Positions 1 to 9,255 are shown, counted from the first letter of the stretch. The stretch is DNA of 64,000 bases from Chelativorans xinjiangensis (GCF_009812055.1 NZ_WQNH01000001.1:62001-126000); one strand, 5' to 3'. The notes: generated from the letters alone by a model not told the origin. Numbers and translations: made by a program.

Positions 1-1
1 C

Positions 2-301
2 GGCGCGCGGCTGACGATGCCGGTGGAAAACGGCTTTGCCGTCGGAGACCGTATCACCGTAGGCTTGCGGCCGGAGCATTTCCGGCGCGAGGGTGAGGGC
101 GACTGCGACCTGCCCGTCAAGGTCGACATGGCCGAGCACCTGGGGTCGACCAGCTACATCTACGCCAACACCGCATCCAGCGAACAGCTTGTCATCGAAC
201 GGGAGGAGTCGCGCAGCGAGATCGGCATGGAGCGTCTGACCGTCTCCATTCCAGCGGCCAGGGCCTATCTGTTCGATACCTCCGGCGCACGCCTGCGCTG
301 A
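2..301 (+). CDS. ABC sugar importer ATP-binding protein, C-terminal fragment
   Basis: Only the last ~99 codons are inside the window; the open frame runs off the left edge, so the start is unknown. The segment GLRPEHFR is the hallmark of the C-terminal regulatory (TOBE/OB-fold) domain of MalK/UgpC/SmoK-type ATPases, the cytoplasmic subunit that drives carbohydrate import. The nucleotide-binding domain lies outside the window. It is followed after 42 bp by a fused sugar dehydrogenase on the same strand, so it probably closes a sugar-uptake operon whose last gene is that enzyme. The family call is firm; the substrate cannot be deduced. Confidence 0.85.
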   Translation, partial: GARLTMPVENGFAVGDRITVGLRPEHFRREGEGDCDLPVKVDMAEHLGSTSYIYANTASSEQLVIEREESRSEIGMERLTVSIPAARAYLFDTSGARLR

Positions 302-343
302 CAACGCAACAACCACTCGAAGAAGAGAAGAAAGCAGCTTTCC

Positions 344-2359
344 ATGACTTCATCACCCAAACTGCGCTGGGGCATTCTCGGGCCCGGAAACATCGCCAAG
401 GCCTTCGCCGGCGGCATTGCCCATTCGGAGACGGGCGAACTCGTCGCCGTCGGCGCGCGGCGGCCGGACAAGGCGCGCTACGCCGAGGATTTCGCCGGTG
501 CGCGCGTGCTCGACGGCTATCAGGCGCTGCTCGAGGATAGCGAAGTCGAGGCGGTTTACATTTCGACGCCGCACCCGCTGCACGCCGAATGGGCGATCAA
601 GGCGGCGCGGGCCGGAAAGCATGTCCTGTGCGAAAAGCCCATGGGACTTACCGCCTACGAGGCAGATGCCGCCTTCCACGCCGCACGCAAGGCCGGCACC
701 TTCATGGGCGAGGCCTTCATGTACCGCTTCCACCCGCAGACGGCAAAGCTCATCGAGCTTGTCGCCGGCGGGGCGGTCGGCCAGGTGCGGCTCATCAGGT
801 CGAGCTTCGGCTTCGCAATGCCGTCCGTCATGGCCGATCACCGGCTTTACGCCAATCACCTCGCCGGCGGCGGCATTCTCGATGTCGGCTGCTATCCTGT
901 CTCCATCGCGCGTCTGCTCGCGGGTGCGGTGGAGGGCAAGCCGTTCCTCGATCCCGCCAAGGTGGTCGGCACGGCGCATCTGGGCGAGACGGGCGTCGAC
1001 GAGTGGGCATCGGCAATTCTGCATTTCGACAACGGCATCATCGCCGAGGCCTCCTGCTCGATCTCGCTGAAGCAGGACAACATGCTGCGCGTCTTCGGCA
1101 CCGAGGGGCGCATCGAGGTAGCCGACTTCTGGTTTGCGAGCGGCGTGAAAGGCGGTGTCGGAAACATCGAGATCGTCAGGCCCGACGGTTCGAGGGAAAT
1201 CGTTTCCGTCGCCGAGGACCGCTGGCTCTACGCTTTCGAGGTCGACGCGGTGGCCGGGGCCGTGCGTGCCGGGCGGCAGGAGTTCGCAGCTCCCGGCAAG
1301 AGCTGGGACGACACGCTGGGCAATATGCGCACGCTCGACCGCTGGCGTGCGGCCGCCGGCCTCACCTACGAGGTCGAGAAGCCGGCGCTGCGCAAGGCGA
1401 CGCTTTCCGGCGAGAGACTGGAAAAGCGTGCGGAGACCATCGGCCGCCGCACCCTGCCGGGCATCGGCAAGCCGCTCTCCGAGGTGGCTCTCGGCTTCGA
1501 GGATTTCCCGGATTTCGCCAGTGCGGCCATCCTGCTCGACGCCTTCTACGAGGCTGGCGGCAATGTCTTCGACACCGCTTTCGTCTACGGCGGCGGGCGC
1601 ACCGAGGCGATCCTCGGCGACTGGCTTTCAAGCCGCGGGGTGCGCGAGGAGGCGGTGGTGATCGGCAAGGGCGCGCACTCGCCGCTCGCCTATCCCGACG
1701 TCATCGCCAAGCAGCTCGACCAGTCGCTGGAGCGGCTCAAGACCGATCATGTCGACGTCTATTTCATGCACCGCGACAACCCGGACGTGCCGGTGGGCGA
1801 GTTCGTCGACGCGATGGATGCGGAGGTGAAGGCGGGGCGCATCCGCGGGCTGTTCGGCGGCTCCAACTGGTCGATGGAGCGGATGAGCGAGGCAATCGAT
1901 TACGCAAGGAAGAACGGCAAGACGGCGCCCGGCGTTTTGTCCAACAACTTCTCGCTGGCCGAGATGATCGACCCGATCTGGGCCGGCTGCGTGAGCGCTT
2001 CGGATGCGGCGTGGAAGGCCTGGCTCACCGAGCACCAGATCCCCAATTTCGCCTGGTCGAGCCAGGGGCGCGGCTTCTTCACCGACCGCGCCGGCCGCGA
2101 CAAGCGCGACAACGAGGAGCTGGTGCGCTGCTGGTACTCCGACGACAACTTCGCCCGCCGCGACCGCGCCGAGGAGATGGCGGGGGAGCGTGGGGTGAAG
2201 CCGATCCACATCGCGCTCGCCTACGCCCTGGCGCAGCCCTTCCCCGTGGTGCCGCTTATCGGGCCGCGGCGGCTGATGGAACTTGACGACAGCCTGACCG
2301 CGCTGTCGCTGAAGCTTTCGGCGGCGGATGTGCGATGGCTGGAGACGGGGGAGCGGTGA
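344..2359 (+). CDS. Fused Gfo/Idh/MocA oxidoreductase and aldo-keto reductase
   Basis: This is a 671-residue two-domain protein. Residues 1 to ~340 form a Gfo/Idh/MocA oxidoreductase: an N-terminal Rossmann motif (GILGPGNIAKAF) and the family EKP signature (CEKPMGL). Residues ~363-668 form an aldo-keto reductase with the expected catalytic tetrad, Asp410 and Tyr415 (FDTAFVYGGG), Lys442 (VIGKGAH) and His476 (YFMHRDN). Both halves use NAD(P), so one polypeptide could carry out two successive redox steps on a sugar or polyol, such as an oxidoreductive epimerisation. That coupling is inference. A GAAGAAGAG-type purine-rich tract precedes the ATG. The gene follows a sugar ABC ATPase fragment, which suggests its substrate arrives by that importer. 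Each domain is full length, so this is a true fusion and not a truncation. Confidence 0.85.
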   Translation: MTSSPKLRWGILGPGNIAKAFAGGIAHSETGELVAVGARRPDKARYAEDFAGARVLDGYQALLEDSEVEAVYISTPHPLHAEWAIKAARAGKHVLCEKPMGLTAYEADAAFHAARKAGTFMGEAFMYRFHPQTAKLIELVAGGAVGQVRLIRSSFGFAMPSVMADHRLYANHLAGGGILDVGCYPVSIARLLAGAVEGKPFLDPAKVVGTAHLGETGVDEWASAILHFDNGIIAEASCSISLKQDNMLRVFGTEGRIEVADFWFASGVKGGVGNIEIVRPDGSREIVSVAEDRWLYAFEVDAVAGAVRAGRQEFAAPGKSWDDTLGNMRTLDRWRAAAGLTYEVEKPALRKATLSGERLEKRAETIGRRTLPGIGKPLSEVALGFEDFPDFASAAILLDAFYEAGGNVFDTAFVYGGGRTEAILGDWLSSRGVREEAVVIGKGAHSPLAYPDVIAKQLDQSLERLKTDHVDVYFMHRDNPDVPVGEFVDAMDAEVKAGRIRGLFGGSNWSMERMSEAIDYARKNGKTAPGVLSNNFSLAEMIDPIWAGCVSASDAAWKAWLTEHQIPNFAWSSQGRGFFTDRAGRDKRDNEELVRCWYSDDNFARRDRAEEMAGERGVKPIHIALAYALAQPFPVVPLIGPRRLMELDDSLTALSLKLSAADVRWLETGER

Positions 2360-2430
2360 GCCGGGGGCGGTTGGCAGCTGTCAACGGCCGTGTGCATCCT
2401 CGCTCTTCGACCCCTTCGGCGGATGAGGAG

Positions 2431-2814
2431 CTAGTTGGGCCTGGTACCGTCAGATACCACCCGAGCGCCCGCCTTTTCCGCAGCTTTGCGCAGCCGCTTA
2501 TCTCGTGTCCACAAAGCGGCTCGGCTGTCGATCAAAGTTGATGCGAGAAGATGGGCGTCGGTGTAGCCTATGCCCATGCCGTAGAGCTGGTGTTTGTCGA
2601 TCATCGCCATGACTTCATGGTGTGTGGCGACGATGACCTCCTGCTGTACGGCCAAGAAGCCGAGCGTGTTCGTGCGATCGCGCAGGCTGCCCAACGCAAG
2701 TTCGCCAACGATGGCCGGGTGACAAAGCAGCATATCGTTTTCGATCGTCTGGATCAGGCGCGGATCAGCCTGGCGGAAGTGGTCGATCCAGATCCCGGTA
2801 TCGGCTAGCCTCAA
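2431..2814 (-). CDS. vapC: VapC-type PIN-domain ribonuclease toxin
   Basis: The 127-residue product has the size and motif order of a VapC toxin. The acidic PIN residues are visible: Asp5 (RLADTGIWID), a Glu in VGELALG (~40), an Asp in GYTDAHLL (~89) and an Asp in TRDKRL (~107). These coordinate magnesium for RNA cleavage. The start is a TTG whose TG overlaps the TGA stop of the antitoxin gene (TTGA), so translation is probably coupled to VapB; there is no better start nearby. The pair is an autonomous toxin-antitoxin module between unrelated catabolic genes. No disrupted residue is seen, so the toxin looks intact. Confidence 0.88.
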   Translation of the reverse strand: MRLADTGIWIDHFRQADPRLIQTIENDMLLCHPAIVGELALGSLRDRTNTLGFLAVQQEVIVATHHEVMAMIDKHQLYGMGIGYTDAHLLASTLIDSRAALWTRDKRLRKAAEKAGARVVSDGTRPN

Positions 2815-3005
2815 TTTTCAGCTCGCCTGCGCGGACCAGCTTCGGCGTTGGGCATCGTGCCACCCAAGGCAATCAAGCGCTTGCCTGCTTCCATGCGAAC
2901 CAACGTTTCCAGCGCCTGACGGACAATTGCCGCTGTTTCCTTCGTACCGGTCAGGGCCTTCGCCTTCTCCATGAGGCTATCGTCTATGTTGATGGTTGTG
3001 CGCAT
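2811..3005 (-). CDS. vapB: VapB-type antitoxin (type II)
   Basis: This 64-residue protein begins MRTTINIDDSLMEKAKAL, the ribbon-helix-helix start typical of VapB antitoxins that pair with PIN toxins (VapB_antitoxin/MazE-like family). The ATG at 3005 is preceded by CAGGAG about 6 nt upstream; a longer in-frame start at 3059 would add 18 non-conserved residues and lacks this site. The C-terminus (AEAGPRRRAEN) would wrap the toxin. VapB normally binds VapC and represses its own promoter. The upstream DNA (3006-3060) is AT-richer than the surroundings, with repeated TGATGC/GCATCA blocks that could be the operator. Confidence 0.85.
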   Translation of the reverse strand: MRTTINIDDSLMEKAKALTGTKETAAIVRQALETLVRMEAGKRLIALGGTMPNAEAGPRRRAEN

Positions 3006-3120
3006 GTGCGTCTCCTGGGGAGCATCATAATAAATAGCATCAATTGATGCTGATTTCAACGCCTATACTGCGGCTGCTTCAACTCGTGGACACCCTGTGT
3101 CGTAGCATTCGATGTCGCGG

Positions 3121-4344
3121 CTAGCTCCCCGCCGCCAGCACCCACTCTTCGGAAAACCGCACATGCTTGATCGCCTGCCTGTAGTAGGTGAAGGCGACAT
3201 TGATGGTGCCGTCGCTTCCCTGGCAGATGGTGGGGTAGGAGAACTCGCGGTTGCGCAGCTCGGCCGAGTTGTTGGAGAGGCAGTTGCCGTCGCCTGTCTC
3301 GATATCGCGGTGGATGGGGAATGTCCTGCCGCCGTCCTCCGACAGTGCGATGGTCATCGGCGCGCGTGGCGTGCCCCAGATGGCGGGCGGCTGGCCGGGC
3401 GGCGGCAGATCCTCGTTGCCGTGCGCCTCGATCTCGTCGTAGAGCCCGGCGCGCCGCTCGGTGGAATCGGCGGCGCTGATGTGGTTGTAGACGATGGCCA
3501 GCCGGCCGCTTTGGAGCTTGATCATCTGGATCGACGAATTGTTGTTCGGCAGATCGGTCGGCTCCGGCGCCGTCCAGCTATGCCCGCCATCGCGCGAGAT
3601 GCTGCGCTTGATGCTGTCGGCGAAGCGTGAGCGGTAGGCGGCGATGTACTGGTCGTCCTGAAGGGGAACGATGTCCATATGGACCGCGCCGAGGCTGCCC
3701 CGCACCTCCACCCGCCGCCAGTTCTTGCCCGCGTCCCTGGAGATCATCACCGCGCTGGTGTCGTTGTGCCCGCGCCAGCGCTTGCCGGGGGCCGCGCGGC
3801 ATAGAAAGACCGGCAGCAGCCACTCGCCGGCGCCGTTGACGACGATCGGATGGCGCACGAAGGTGCCCGGCTCGTCAAAAAGAACGCCGACGGGACCGAA
3901 GGTCTCGCCGTTGTCCTCGGAGATGCGATATTTGACCAGCGCCGTCGCCTGGTCTCCGGCGATCTGAGACGTATAGACCAGCCACAGCCGGCCATCCGGC
4001 ACCGAAAACAGGAACGGGTTCTGTTCCGAGCGTTCCATGTCGTCGGTAAGGCGCACCGGCTCGGACCAGCGGCGGCTGCCTTTCTTGAGCCGGGCGAAGA
4101 AGATGCAGACGTCTCCCCTGCCCTCCTGGGAGCCGGCGAACCAGACGCAGGCAAGATCGCCGTTGGCAAGCTCCAGGAGGTTGGCGGCATGGCTCTGCGG
4201 TACGGGCGATGCCAGCCACGTCTCCTCCCTTTCGCTGTCACCCGGATTGGGGCGCAGCACGCCGTCCATGGCATCGCGCACTGCCTCCGGCGCGAGCGGC
4301 GGGTGCACCGGGTACACCGGGTGTGACCGATCTATAGGGGTCAT
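3121..4344 (-). CDS. BNR-repeat sialidase-fold protein (exo-sialidase-like, BNR_2)
   Basis: The 407-residue protein has at least four Asp-box motifs of the S-x-D-x-G-x-T/S-W/F type (SEDNGETF, SRDAGKNW, SRDGGHSW, SEDGGRTF), the mark of a six-bladed beta-propeller of the sialidase superfamily. The opening blade (SHAANLLELANGDLACVWF) is typical of the BNR_2 group. There is no signal peptide, so it should act in the cytoplasm, which is unusual for a sialidase acting on glycans. The RBS GAGGAGG precedes the ATG. It is the last gene of a four-gene leftward operon (SDR, PdxA2, DapA/NanA-like, BNR), 39 bp after the aldolase. A sialidase fold beside a NanA-family aldolase is suggestive, but whether the substrate is a true nonulosonate is unproven. 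Related BNR_2 proteins act on other glycosidic or unsaturated sugar acids. Confidence 0.75.
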   Translation of the reverse strand: MTPIDRSHPVYPVHPPLAPEAVRDAMDGVLRPNPGDSEREETWLASPVPQSHAANLLELANGDLACVWFAGSQEGRGDVCIFFARLKKGSRRWSEPVRLTDDMERSEQNPFLFSVPDGRLWLVYTSQIAGDQATALVKYRISEDNGETFGPVGVLFDEPGTFVRHPIVVNGAGEWLLPVFLCRAAPGKRWRGHNDTSAVMISRDAGKNWRRVEVRGSLGAVHMDIVPLQDDQYIAAYRSRFADSIKRSISRDGGHSWTAPEPTDLPNNNSSIQMIKLQSGRLAIVYNHISAADSTERRAGLYDEIEAHGNEDLPPPGQPPAIWGTPRAPMTIALSEDGGRTFPIHRDIETGDGNCLSNNSAELRNREFSYPTICQGSDGTINVAFTYYRQAIKHVRFSEEWVLAAGS

Positions 4345-4383
4345 CGGGTTCCTCCTCGTTCGTGCCGATGGCCCCTGCCCGGC

Positions 4384-5301
4384 TTAGCCGAGCGCGGCCA
4401 TGGCGGCTTTCAGCTCTTCCAACTGCGCATCGTTGAGCGGCGTGAGCGGCGGGCGCACATTGCGCCAGGCTGGCTCGCCCGTCCTCAGCGCCAGCATCGC
4501 CTTGACGGTGGGGATCTGCGGGAAGCGGTTGGCAAGGGTGCGCCAGGCGGTGATGCGCTCCTGCGCGGCGGCGACCTCGACCTTGCGCTCCGGGTCCGCG
4601 AAATGGTCGAAGACGGTTCTCAATTCGCCGGCGATGAGGTTGGAGGTCGCGGTGATGCAGCCGGCGCCGCCGGCCTCGAGCAAGGGCAGCATCAACGGGT
4701 CGGCTCCGGACAGGACCGCGAAGCCCGGCACGGCGGCAAGCACCGCCTTCATGTTGGCGATATCGCCGCCCGAATCCTTGATGCCCACCACCGTGTCCGG
4801 ATAGGCGGCGGCCAGCCGCTCGATGAGCGGGATCGACAGGGGCACGGCGGACATTGGCGGGATGTGATAGAGCAGCACCTGCAAGCGCGCATCGCCGATG
4901 CGCTCGATGATCTCGGCATAGGCGGCGAAGAGGCCATCGTCGGAAACGCCCTTGTAATAGAAGGGCGGCAGCATGAGGACGCGGTTGATGCCGAGCGCCA
5001 GCGCATCCTTCGTCAGCGCCACGGTGTCCGGGATCGCCGGCGTGCCGGTGCCGGGGATGAGCTGGCCAGGCTTAAGGCCCGCATCGAGGGCGGCTTCGAG
5101 GATCTGCCTGCGTTCGTCGCGGGAGAACGAGTTCGCCTCTCCCGTCGTGCCCAGCACGGCAAGACCGTCGCATCCCTCTTCGATCAGCCGGCGGCAGTGG
5201 GCCTTGAAGAGGTCGAGGTCCGGGGAGAGGTTCCTGCCGACAGGCGTGGCGGCAGCGGAAAAGACGCCGGAAATTCTTGGCGAGCGCGAGTTCATCATCA
5301 T
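4384..5301 (-). CDS. DapA/NanA-superfamily aldolase or lyase
   Basis: The 305-residue product is a class I (Schiff-base) aldolase of the dihydrodipicolinate synthase / N-acetylneuraminate lyase superfamily. The catalytic features are clear: GTTGE at 51-55, Tyr145 (VLLYHIPP) and the Schiff-base Lys175 (VVGIKDSGG). The ATG at 5301 overlaps the pdxA2-like stop (ATGA), fixing the start and implying translational coupling. Upstream in-frame extension has no family similarity. Members cleave or form 2-keto-3-deoxy acids, releasing or condensing pyruvate. Given its sugar-acid neighbours it is more likely a catabolic lyase than lysine-pathway DapA. The exact substrate is unknown. Confidence 0.82.
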   Translation of the reverse strand: MMMNSRSPRISGVFSAAATPVGRNLSPDLDLFKAHCRRLIEEGCDGLAVLGTTGEANSFSRDERRQILEAALDAGLKPGQLIPGTGTPAIPDTVALTKDALALGINRVLMLPPFYYKGVSDDGLFAAYAEIIERIGDARLQVLLYHIPPMSAVPLSIPLIERLAAAYPDTVVGIKDSGGDIANMKAVLAAVPGFAVLSGADPLMLPLLEAGGAGCITATSNLIAGELRTVFDHFADPERKVEVAAAQERITAWRTLANRFPQIPTVKAMLALRTGEPAWRNVRPPLTPLNDAQLEELKAAMAALG

Positions 5302-6302
5302 GCTCCGGGTGAGGGTTTCGGATGCGCCGCCAATTTGCGCGCATAGGCAATCGCGGCATGCATGTTGATATGACTCGCCTTGCCGGTGCCCGCAATGTCG
5401 AATGCCGTGCCGTGATCGACCGAGGTGCGGTCGATGGGAAGGCCGAGGGAGACGTTGACCGTGGTGTCGAAGGCCACCAGCTTCATCGGGATGTGGCCCT
5501 GGTCGTGATACTGCGCCACCACAAGGTCGAACGCACCGTGATAAGCGCGGTGGTAGACCGTGTCGGGCGAAACCGGCCCGGTGACGTCGATGCCCTCGCC
5601 CCGCGCCATCTCGACGGCCGGCGCCACCTGCTCGTCGTCCTCGCGGCCGAACAGGCCGTTCTCGCCGCAATGGGGGTTGATGCCGGCAACCGCGATGCGC
5701 GGCGCAGCGAGGCCGAGCCGGCGCAGGTGTTCATGCCCGGCGCGGATCGTTTCCAGAATGCGCTGCGGCGTGGCGCGGTCGATCGCCTTTTTCAGCGAGA
5801 CATGGGTGGAGACGTGCACCGCCGACAGCCGCTCGGACGCCAGCAGCATGAAGGAGGAGCGCGAACCGGTGAGCGCGGCCAGCATGCCGGTATGTCCATC
5901 GTAATGGTGGCCGGCGCGGTTTAGCGCCTCCTTGTTGATGGGCGCGGTGACGATGCAGCCGATGCGGCCGGCACGGGCATGCTCGACCGCCGATGCGATG
6001 AAGCGGAAGGCGGCGTCGCCGCAGCGCGGGTCGAGCCGGCCGAAGGTGACGGGCCCGTCCAACGGAATATGGTCGACGGCAACGGTGCCCTCGATCACCT
6101 CCCCCGGCCTTCCCTCCACGAATTTCAGATCGGTGCCGGTGATCTCCGCGGCCGCCTTCAGCACCGGGATGCTGCCGATCACGAGCACCTGGCGGCGGTG
6201 CGCCGCTTCCATGTCGGCCAGCGCCTTGCAGATGATCTCTGGACCGACGCCGGCGGGGTCGCCGAGGGTAATGCCGATCGGCCGTTCAGCACCTTCACTC
6301 AT
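5298..6302 (-). CDS. pdxA2: PdxA2-like four-carbon acid phosphate dehydrogenase
   Basis: The 334-residue protein begins with [14 protein letters not shown] and carries [10 protein letters not shown] and [18 protein letters not shown], the metal- and substrate-binding signatures of the PdxA family (4-hydroxythreonine-4-phosphate dehydrogenase). The PdxA2 branch oxidises and decarboxylates D-threonate-4-phosphate or D-erythronate-4-phosphate to dihydroxyacetone phosphate and works with a DUF1537 kinase, which is present here at 13180-14292 in the divergent arm. That pairing argues for sugar-acid catabolism and not vitamin B6 synthesis. It overlaps the SDR stop upstream and the aldolase start downstream by 4 bp each (ATGA), so the leftward genes form a tight operon. 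Confidence 0.82.
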   Translation of the reverse strand: MSEGAERPIGITLGDPAGVGPEIICKALADMEAAHRRQVLVIGSIPVLKAAAEITGTDLKFVEGRPGEVIEGTVAVDHIPLDGPVTFGRLDPRCGDAAFRFIASAVEHARAGRIGCIVTAPINKEALNRAGHHYDGHTGMLAALTGSRSSFMLLASERLSAVHVSTHVSLKKAIDRATPQRILETIRAGHEHLRRLGLAAPRIAVAGINPHCGENGLFGREDDEQVAPAVEMARGEGIDVTGPVSPDTVYHRAYHGAFDLVVAQYHDQGHIPMKLVAFDTTVNVSLGLPIDRTSVDHGTAFDIAGTGKASHINMHAAIAYARKLAAHPKPSPGA

Positions 6303-7063
6303 GGCATCAACTGTCCGCCGTTGACCTCGATCACCTGCCCGGTGATGTAGCCGCTCATGCGCTCGCTGGCCAGGAACTCATAAGCGCCGACACAGTCCTC
6401 CGCCGTGCCGAGACGGCCGAGCGGAATGCCCTTCGTCACTTGTGCGAGCTGCTCCGGCGTCGAGTAGCGCTCGTGGAAGGGCGTGGCGATCACGCCGGGC
6501 GCCACCGCGTTGACGCGCACCGAATAGGGCGCCAGCTCCTTGGCGAGAACCCGCGTCAGCGTGCTGACGAAGGCCTTGGCCGAGCCGTAGAGCCCTGCCC
6601 CGTCGCTGCCGCCGGTGCGCGCGGCGATGGAGGTGGTGTTGATGATGGTGCCGGAGCGCTGCTCGCGCATGATGTTTGCCGCCCGCCGCGCGGCGAAGAA
6701 GACGCCGCCGATATTGACGTCGACGACCCGGCGGTACTGCTCGTCCGCCGCCTCGGCGATGGCCGTGCGGCCGAACATGGAGCCGGCGTTGTTGATGACG
6801 ATATCGAGCCGGCCAAGCGCTTTCGCAGCCTCGTCCACCAACCGGCCGCCAGCCTCCGGTGCCGCGACATCCCCCTGGACGACATGCACCTTTACGCCGC
6901 TTTGCACGACCTCGGCGGCTACCGTCTCGGCGCCGTCACGATTGGCGTTGCAATGGATGACGAGATCGACCCCCAGCGCGCCGAAGCGGCGTGCAACCGC
7001 CGCGCCGATGCCGGAGCTGGCTCCGAAAATCAAGGCTGACTTACCCTTCAAGTCCGTGCTCAC
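6299..7063 (-). CDS. Short-chain dehydrogenase/reductase, first gene of sugar-acid operon
   Basis: The 254-residue classical SDR has the NAD(P)-binding motif GASSGIG (14-20), NNAG (91-94) and the catalytic triad Ser145, Tyr159, Lys163 (YGSAK). It starts at GTG 7063 with GGGAG upstream. It is the promoter-proximal gene of the leftward operon and overlaps pdxA2 by ATGA. By analogy with threonate and erythronate loci it may interconvert a hydroxy-acid or sugar alcohol before phosphorylation, but the reaction is not shown by sequence. The FabG-like fold alone should not be read as fatty-acid synthesis here. Confidence 0.8.
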   Translation of the reverse strand: MSTDLKGKSALIFGASSGIGAAVARRFGALGVDLVIHCNANRDGAETVAAEVVQSGVKVHVVQGDVAAPEAGGRLVDEAAKALGRLDIVINNAGSMFGRTAIAEAADEQYRRVVDVNIGGVFFAARRAANIMREQRSGTIINTTSIAARTGGSDGAGLYGSAKAFVSTLTRVLAKELAPYSVRVNAVAPGVIATPFHERYSTPEQLAQVTKGIPLGRLGTAEDCVGAYEFLASERMSGYITGQVIEVNGGQLMP

Positions 7064-7364
7064 CGTCTCGCTCCCATGTCAGCCTCGTCTGCGGAATATG
7101 CCGGCGAGGGTGTTTTTTCTCCTCAAATTTGTCAAGTTGATATTTTGGCTCCTCGCGTTTGTGGTGTCTGCTGTTCCACATTAACTCATTGAAAATAAAT
7201 GATTATACATAGCCTAAGCAAATTTATCTGATGAAGGCTTAGGATTATATGTTGACATGTTTGCAGATTATGAGAGGCTTTCACGATTGGCAGACCGGCG
7301 TTACGGCAAGGCGAGGAATCGCCGCCGGAGTGCGGGTGCGGAATTTTTCAGGGAGGAGCAAATC
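7064..7364. promoter_or_regulatory. Divergent promoter region of the sugar-acid locus
   Basis: This 301-bp gap separates the leftward SDR operon from the rightward importer operon and is clearly AT-richer than the genes. It holds an inverted repeat CCTAAGC (7213-7219) / GCTTAGG (7237-7243) and a direct repeat GATTATA (7201-7207 and 7243-7249), both plausible sites for the GntR regulator encoded at 14277. The RBS for the binding-protein gene, GGGAGGAG, lies at 7351-7358. Promoter boxes are not assigned. Confidence 0.5.
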
Positions 7365-8996
7365 ATGTCAGAGGAACATCTGTCGCGCCTTTCGCGGCGA
7401 GCGTTGTTGAAGTTCGGCGGGGCGGCGTTTGCCGGCCTTTCCGCCTATTCCATGGGCCTGCGCCTTGCGGGGGCGCAGGAGGAGCAGGTTCTCAAGGTCG
7501 CCCATCCGGTCTTTACCATGGACTGGTCGCCGCTGCGCGGCGGGGGACACCATTTCCGCTGGAACTCGCTGTGGTGGGCCGCGCCCATGTACTTCGATGC
7601 CGAAAGCGAGCTCCAGCCTTACGTCTTCGCCTCCTGGGAGCCGTCGGAAGACGCAAAGACATGGACCTTCAAGATTGCCGACGGCGCGAAGTTCTCGGAC
7701 GGCAGCCCGATCACGTCGGCCGACGTGAAGGGCTCGTGGGAGCTTGCCGCCATGCCGGCGTCCAAGAGCCAACGCGTGGCCCAGTTGCTTTCCGGCGTCG
7801 AGGGCTATGACGCGGTTGTCGGCGGCAGCGCCAGCGAGATACCGGGCATCGCCACGCCCGACGAGGGCACGGTGGTGGTCACGCTGACGGCGCCCGACCC
7901 GGTCTTCCACATGCGCATCGCCAACCACATCGCGCCTATCGTCAAGGCATCGGAAGCGCGCGATGAGAGCGGCAACGAGGTGCTGGACTGGTACATGCCG
8001 GAAAACGGCGGCTCCGTCTCCGGTCCGTTCAAGATGACCAGCGTCGATCTCGACGCCGGCACGCTCGTCTTCGAGCCGAACGAGAATTTCTTCGGCCCGG
8101 CGCCGAAGCTGACGCGCGTCGACATCACCACGGTGGAGGACGCGGTGGCGGCGACGGCACTTCTGCAGGCCGGCGATTACAACGCCCACACGGAGCTCGT
8201 GACCTCGACCATTATCCAGGACCTTGGCACTGAATTCTCCGCCGGCCCGATCATCCCGACCGGCCAGCACTTCTGGTTGAACACCAGCCGCGCACCCTTC
8301 GACGACCCGAAGGTGCGCGAGGCGTTGATCCTCGCGGTCGACCGTGACGGTCTCTTCCAGGCCACCTTCCCCGACGGACCGCACAAGAAGGCGGACCAGA
8401 TCATCTTTCCCGTCCCCGGCTCCGATGATAGCGGCTTCGAGCCCTATCCCTACGATCCGGAACGGGCGAAGCAGTTGCTTGCCGAATCGAGCTATGGCGG
8501 GCCCGAGCGGCTGCCGAAGATCCTCATCGCCGGCATCTCCTCGCCGGCGCGCGCGGTGGCAGGGCAGTACATCGCCGAGCAATGGCGCCAGAATCTCGGC
8601 ATCACCGCCGTCGAAATGAAGCCCAGCCAGGACGATTTCGGGCCGGAAGGCTCACAAGTGCAGGTGATGCGCGACGACGTGGGTACCCGCGTGCCCGACG
8701 CGGTCGCGTATCTTGCCGGCGCCATCGCCTCGTCTTCGTCCACCGCCACAAACAAGCTGGGCGGCTACAAGAACGAAAAGGTCGACGCGCTTCTGGAGGA
8801 GGCCGCGACTTTGCCGGCGGACGATCCCGAGCGCATCGCCAAGGCGCAGGAGGCGCAGCGGCTGTTCCGCGAGGATTACTGCTTCATCCCGTGGTACCAT
8901 GAGGCCATGTCGCGCTGGGCGCTGCCTTCGGTGAAGAACATCGACAAGAACCTCGACTGGCAGGTCGCCACGCCTTGGGCGGTGGAGATCGGGTAG
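7365..8996 (+). CDS. Dpp/family-5 ABC importer substrate-binding protein, Tat-type signal
   Basis: The 543-residue precursor has an N-terminal twin-arginine signal, SRRALLKFG followed by a hydrophobic stretch and an Ala-rich cleavage region, so it is probably exported folded by Tat. The mature part is a family-5 extracellular solute-binding protein (DppA/OppA type), with the ITSADVKGSWE and FDDPKVREALILAVDR segments common to the family. I chose ATG 7365, which has GGAGGAG at ideal spacing, over an upstream GTG. It heads a rightward operon with two permeases and two ATPases. Family-5 proteins bind peptides but also oligosaccharides and sugar acids; the catabolic neighbours point to a carbohydrate-like ligand. 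Confidence 0.88.
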   Translation: MSEEHLSRLSRRALLKFGGAAFAGLSAYSMGLRLAGAQEEQVLKVAHPVFTMDWSPLRGGGHHFRWNSLWWAAPMYFDAESELQPYVFASWEPSEDAKTWTFKIADGAKFSDGSPITSADVKGSWELAAMPASKSQRVAQLLSGVEGYDAVVGGSASEIPGIATPDEGTVVVTLTAPDPVFHMRIANHIAPIVKASEARDESGNEVLDWYMPENGGSVSGPFKMTSVDLDAGTLVFEPNENFFGPAPKLTRVDITTVEDAVAATALLQAGDYNAHTELVTSTIIQDLGTEFSAGPIIPTGQHFWLNTSRAPFDDPKVREALILAVDRDGLFQATFPDGPHKKADQIIFPVPGSDDSGFEPYPYDPERAKQLLAESSYGGPERLPKILIAGISSPARAVAGQYIAEQWRQNLGITAVEMKPSQDDFGPEGSQVQVMRDDVGTRVPDAVAYLAGAIASSSSTATNKLGGYKNEKVDALLEEAATLPADDPERIAKAQEAQRLFREDYCFIPWYHEAMSRWALPSVKNIDKNLDWQVATPWAVEIG

Positions 8997-9032
8997 GCGG
9001 AGCGAGGTGAAAGGCTGATGGCTGGAGACGTC

Positions 9033-9213
9033 GGCGCCCCGTCACGCCCCCTCTGCCCTGCCGGGCATCTCCCCCACAAGGGGGGAGATCGGCCGTCACG
9101 ACGGCTTTCGCCAATAGCCAAGGTCGCAAAACAGGCGCCGGGGCGAGCAGCCGGCGCAATCTCCCCCCTTGTGGGGGAGATGTCCGGCAGGACAGAGGGG
9201 GGCGCGAAGGGGC
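9033..9213. repeat. Intergenic inverted-repeat element, family A (copy 1)
   Basis: Two near-complementary arms (about 9033-9089 and 9159-9213) flank a ~70-bp spacer. Each arm contains its own small palindrome, CTCCCCCACAAGGGGGGAG on the left and CTCCCCCCTTGTGGGGGAG on the right, bordered by CTGCCGGGCAT / ATGTCCGGCAG and by CCTCTGCCCTG / CAGGACAGAGG. The element sits between the binding-protein gene and the first permease gene. As RNA it can fold into one long hairpin or two short ones. Copies of the same family occur at 56441 and 60150. Confidence 0.85.
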
Positions 9214-9255
9214 ACCGACGCGCGCTCCCAGCCGCACGACAGGAAGAGAGCCGCA

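Noticed and set aside
4384-5301. DapA for lysine biosynthesis
   Set aside because: The operon context is sugar-acid catabolism with a regulator and importer. The fold alone does not imply lysine synthesis.
5298-6302. PdxA as a vitamin B6 biosynthesis gene
   Set aside because: It is in a catabolic operon with a matching DUF1537 kinase in the divergent arm and no pdxJ or ksgA neighbour.
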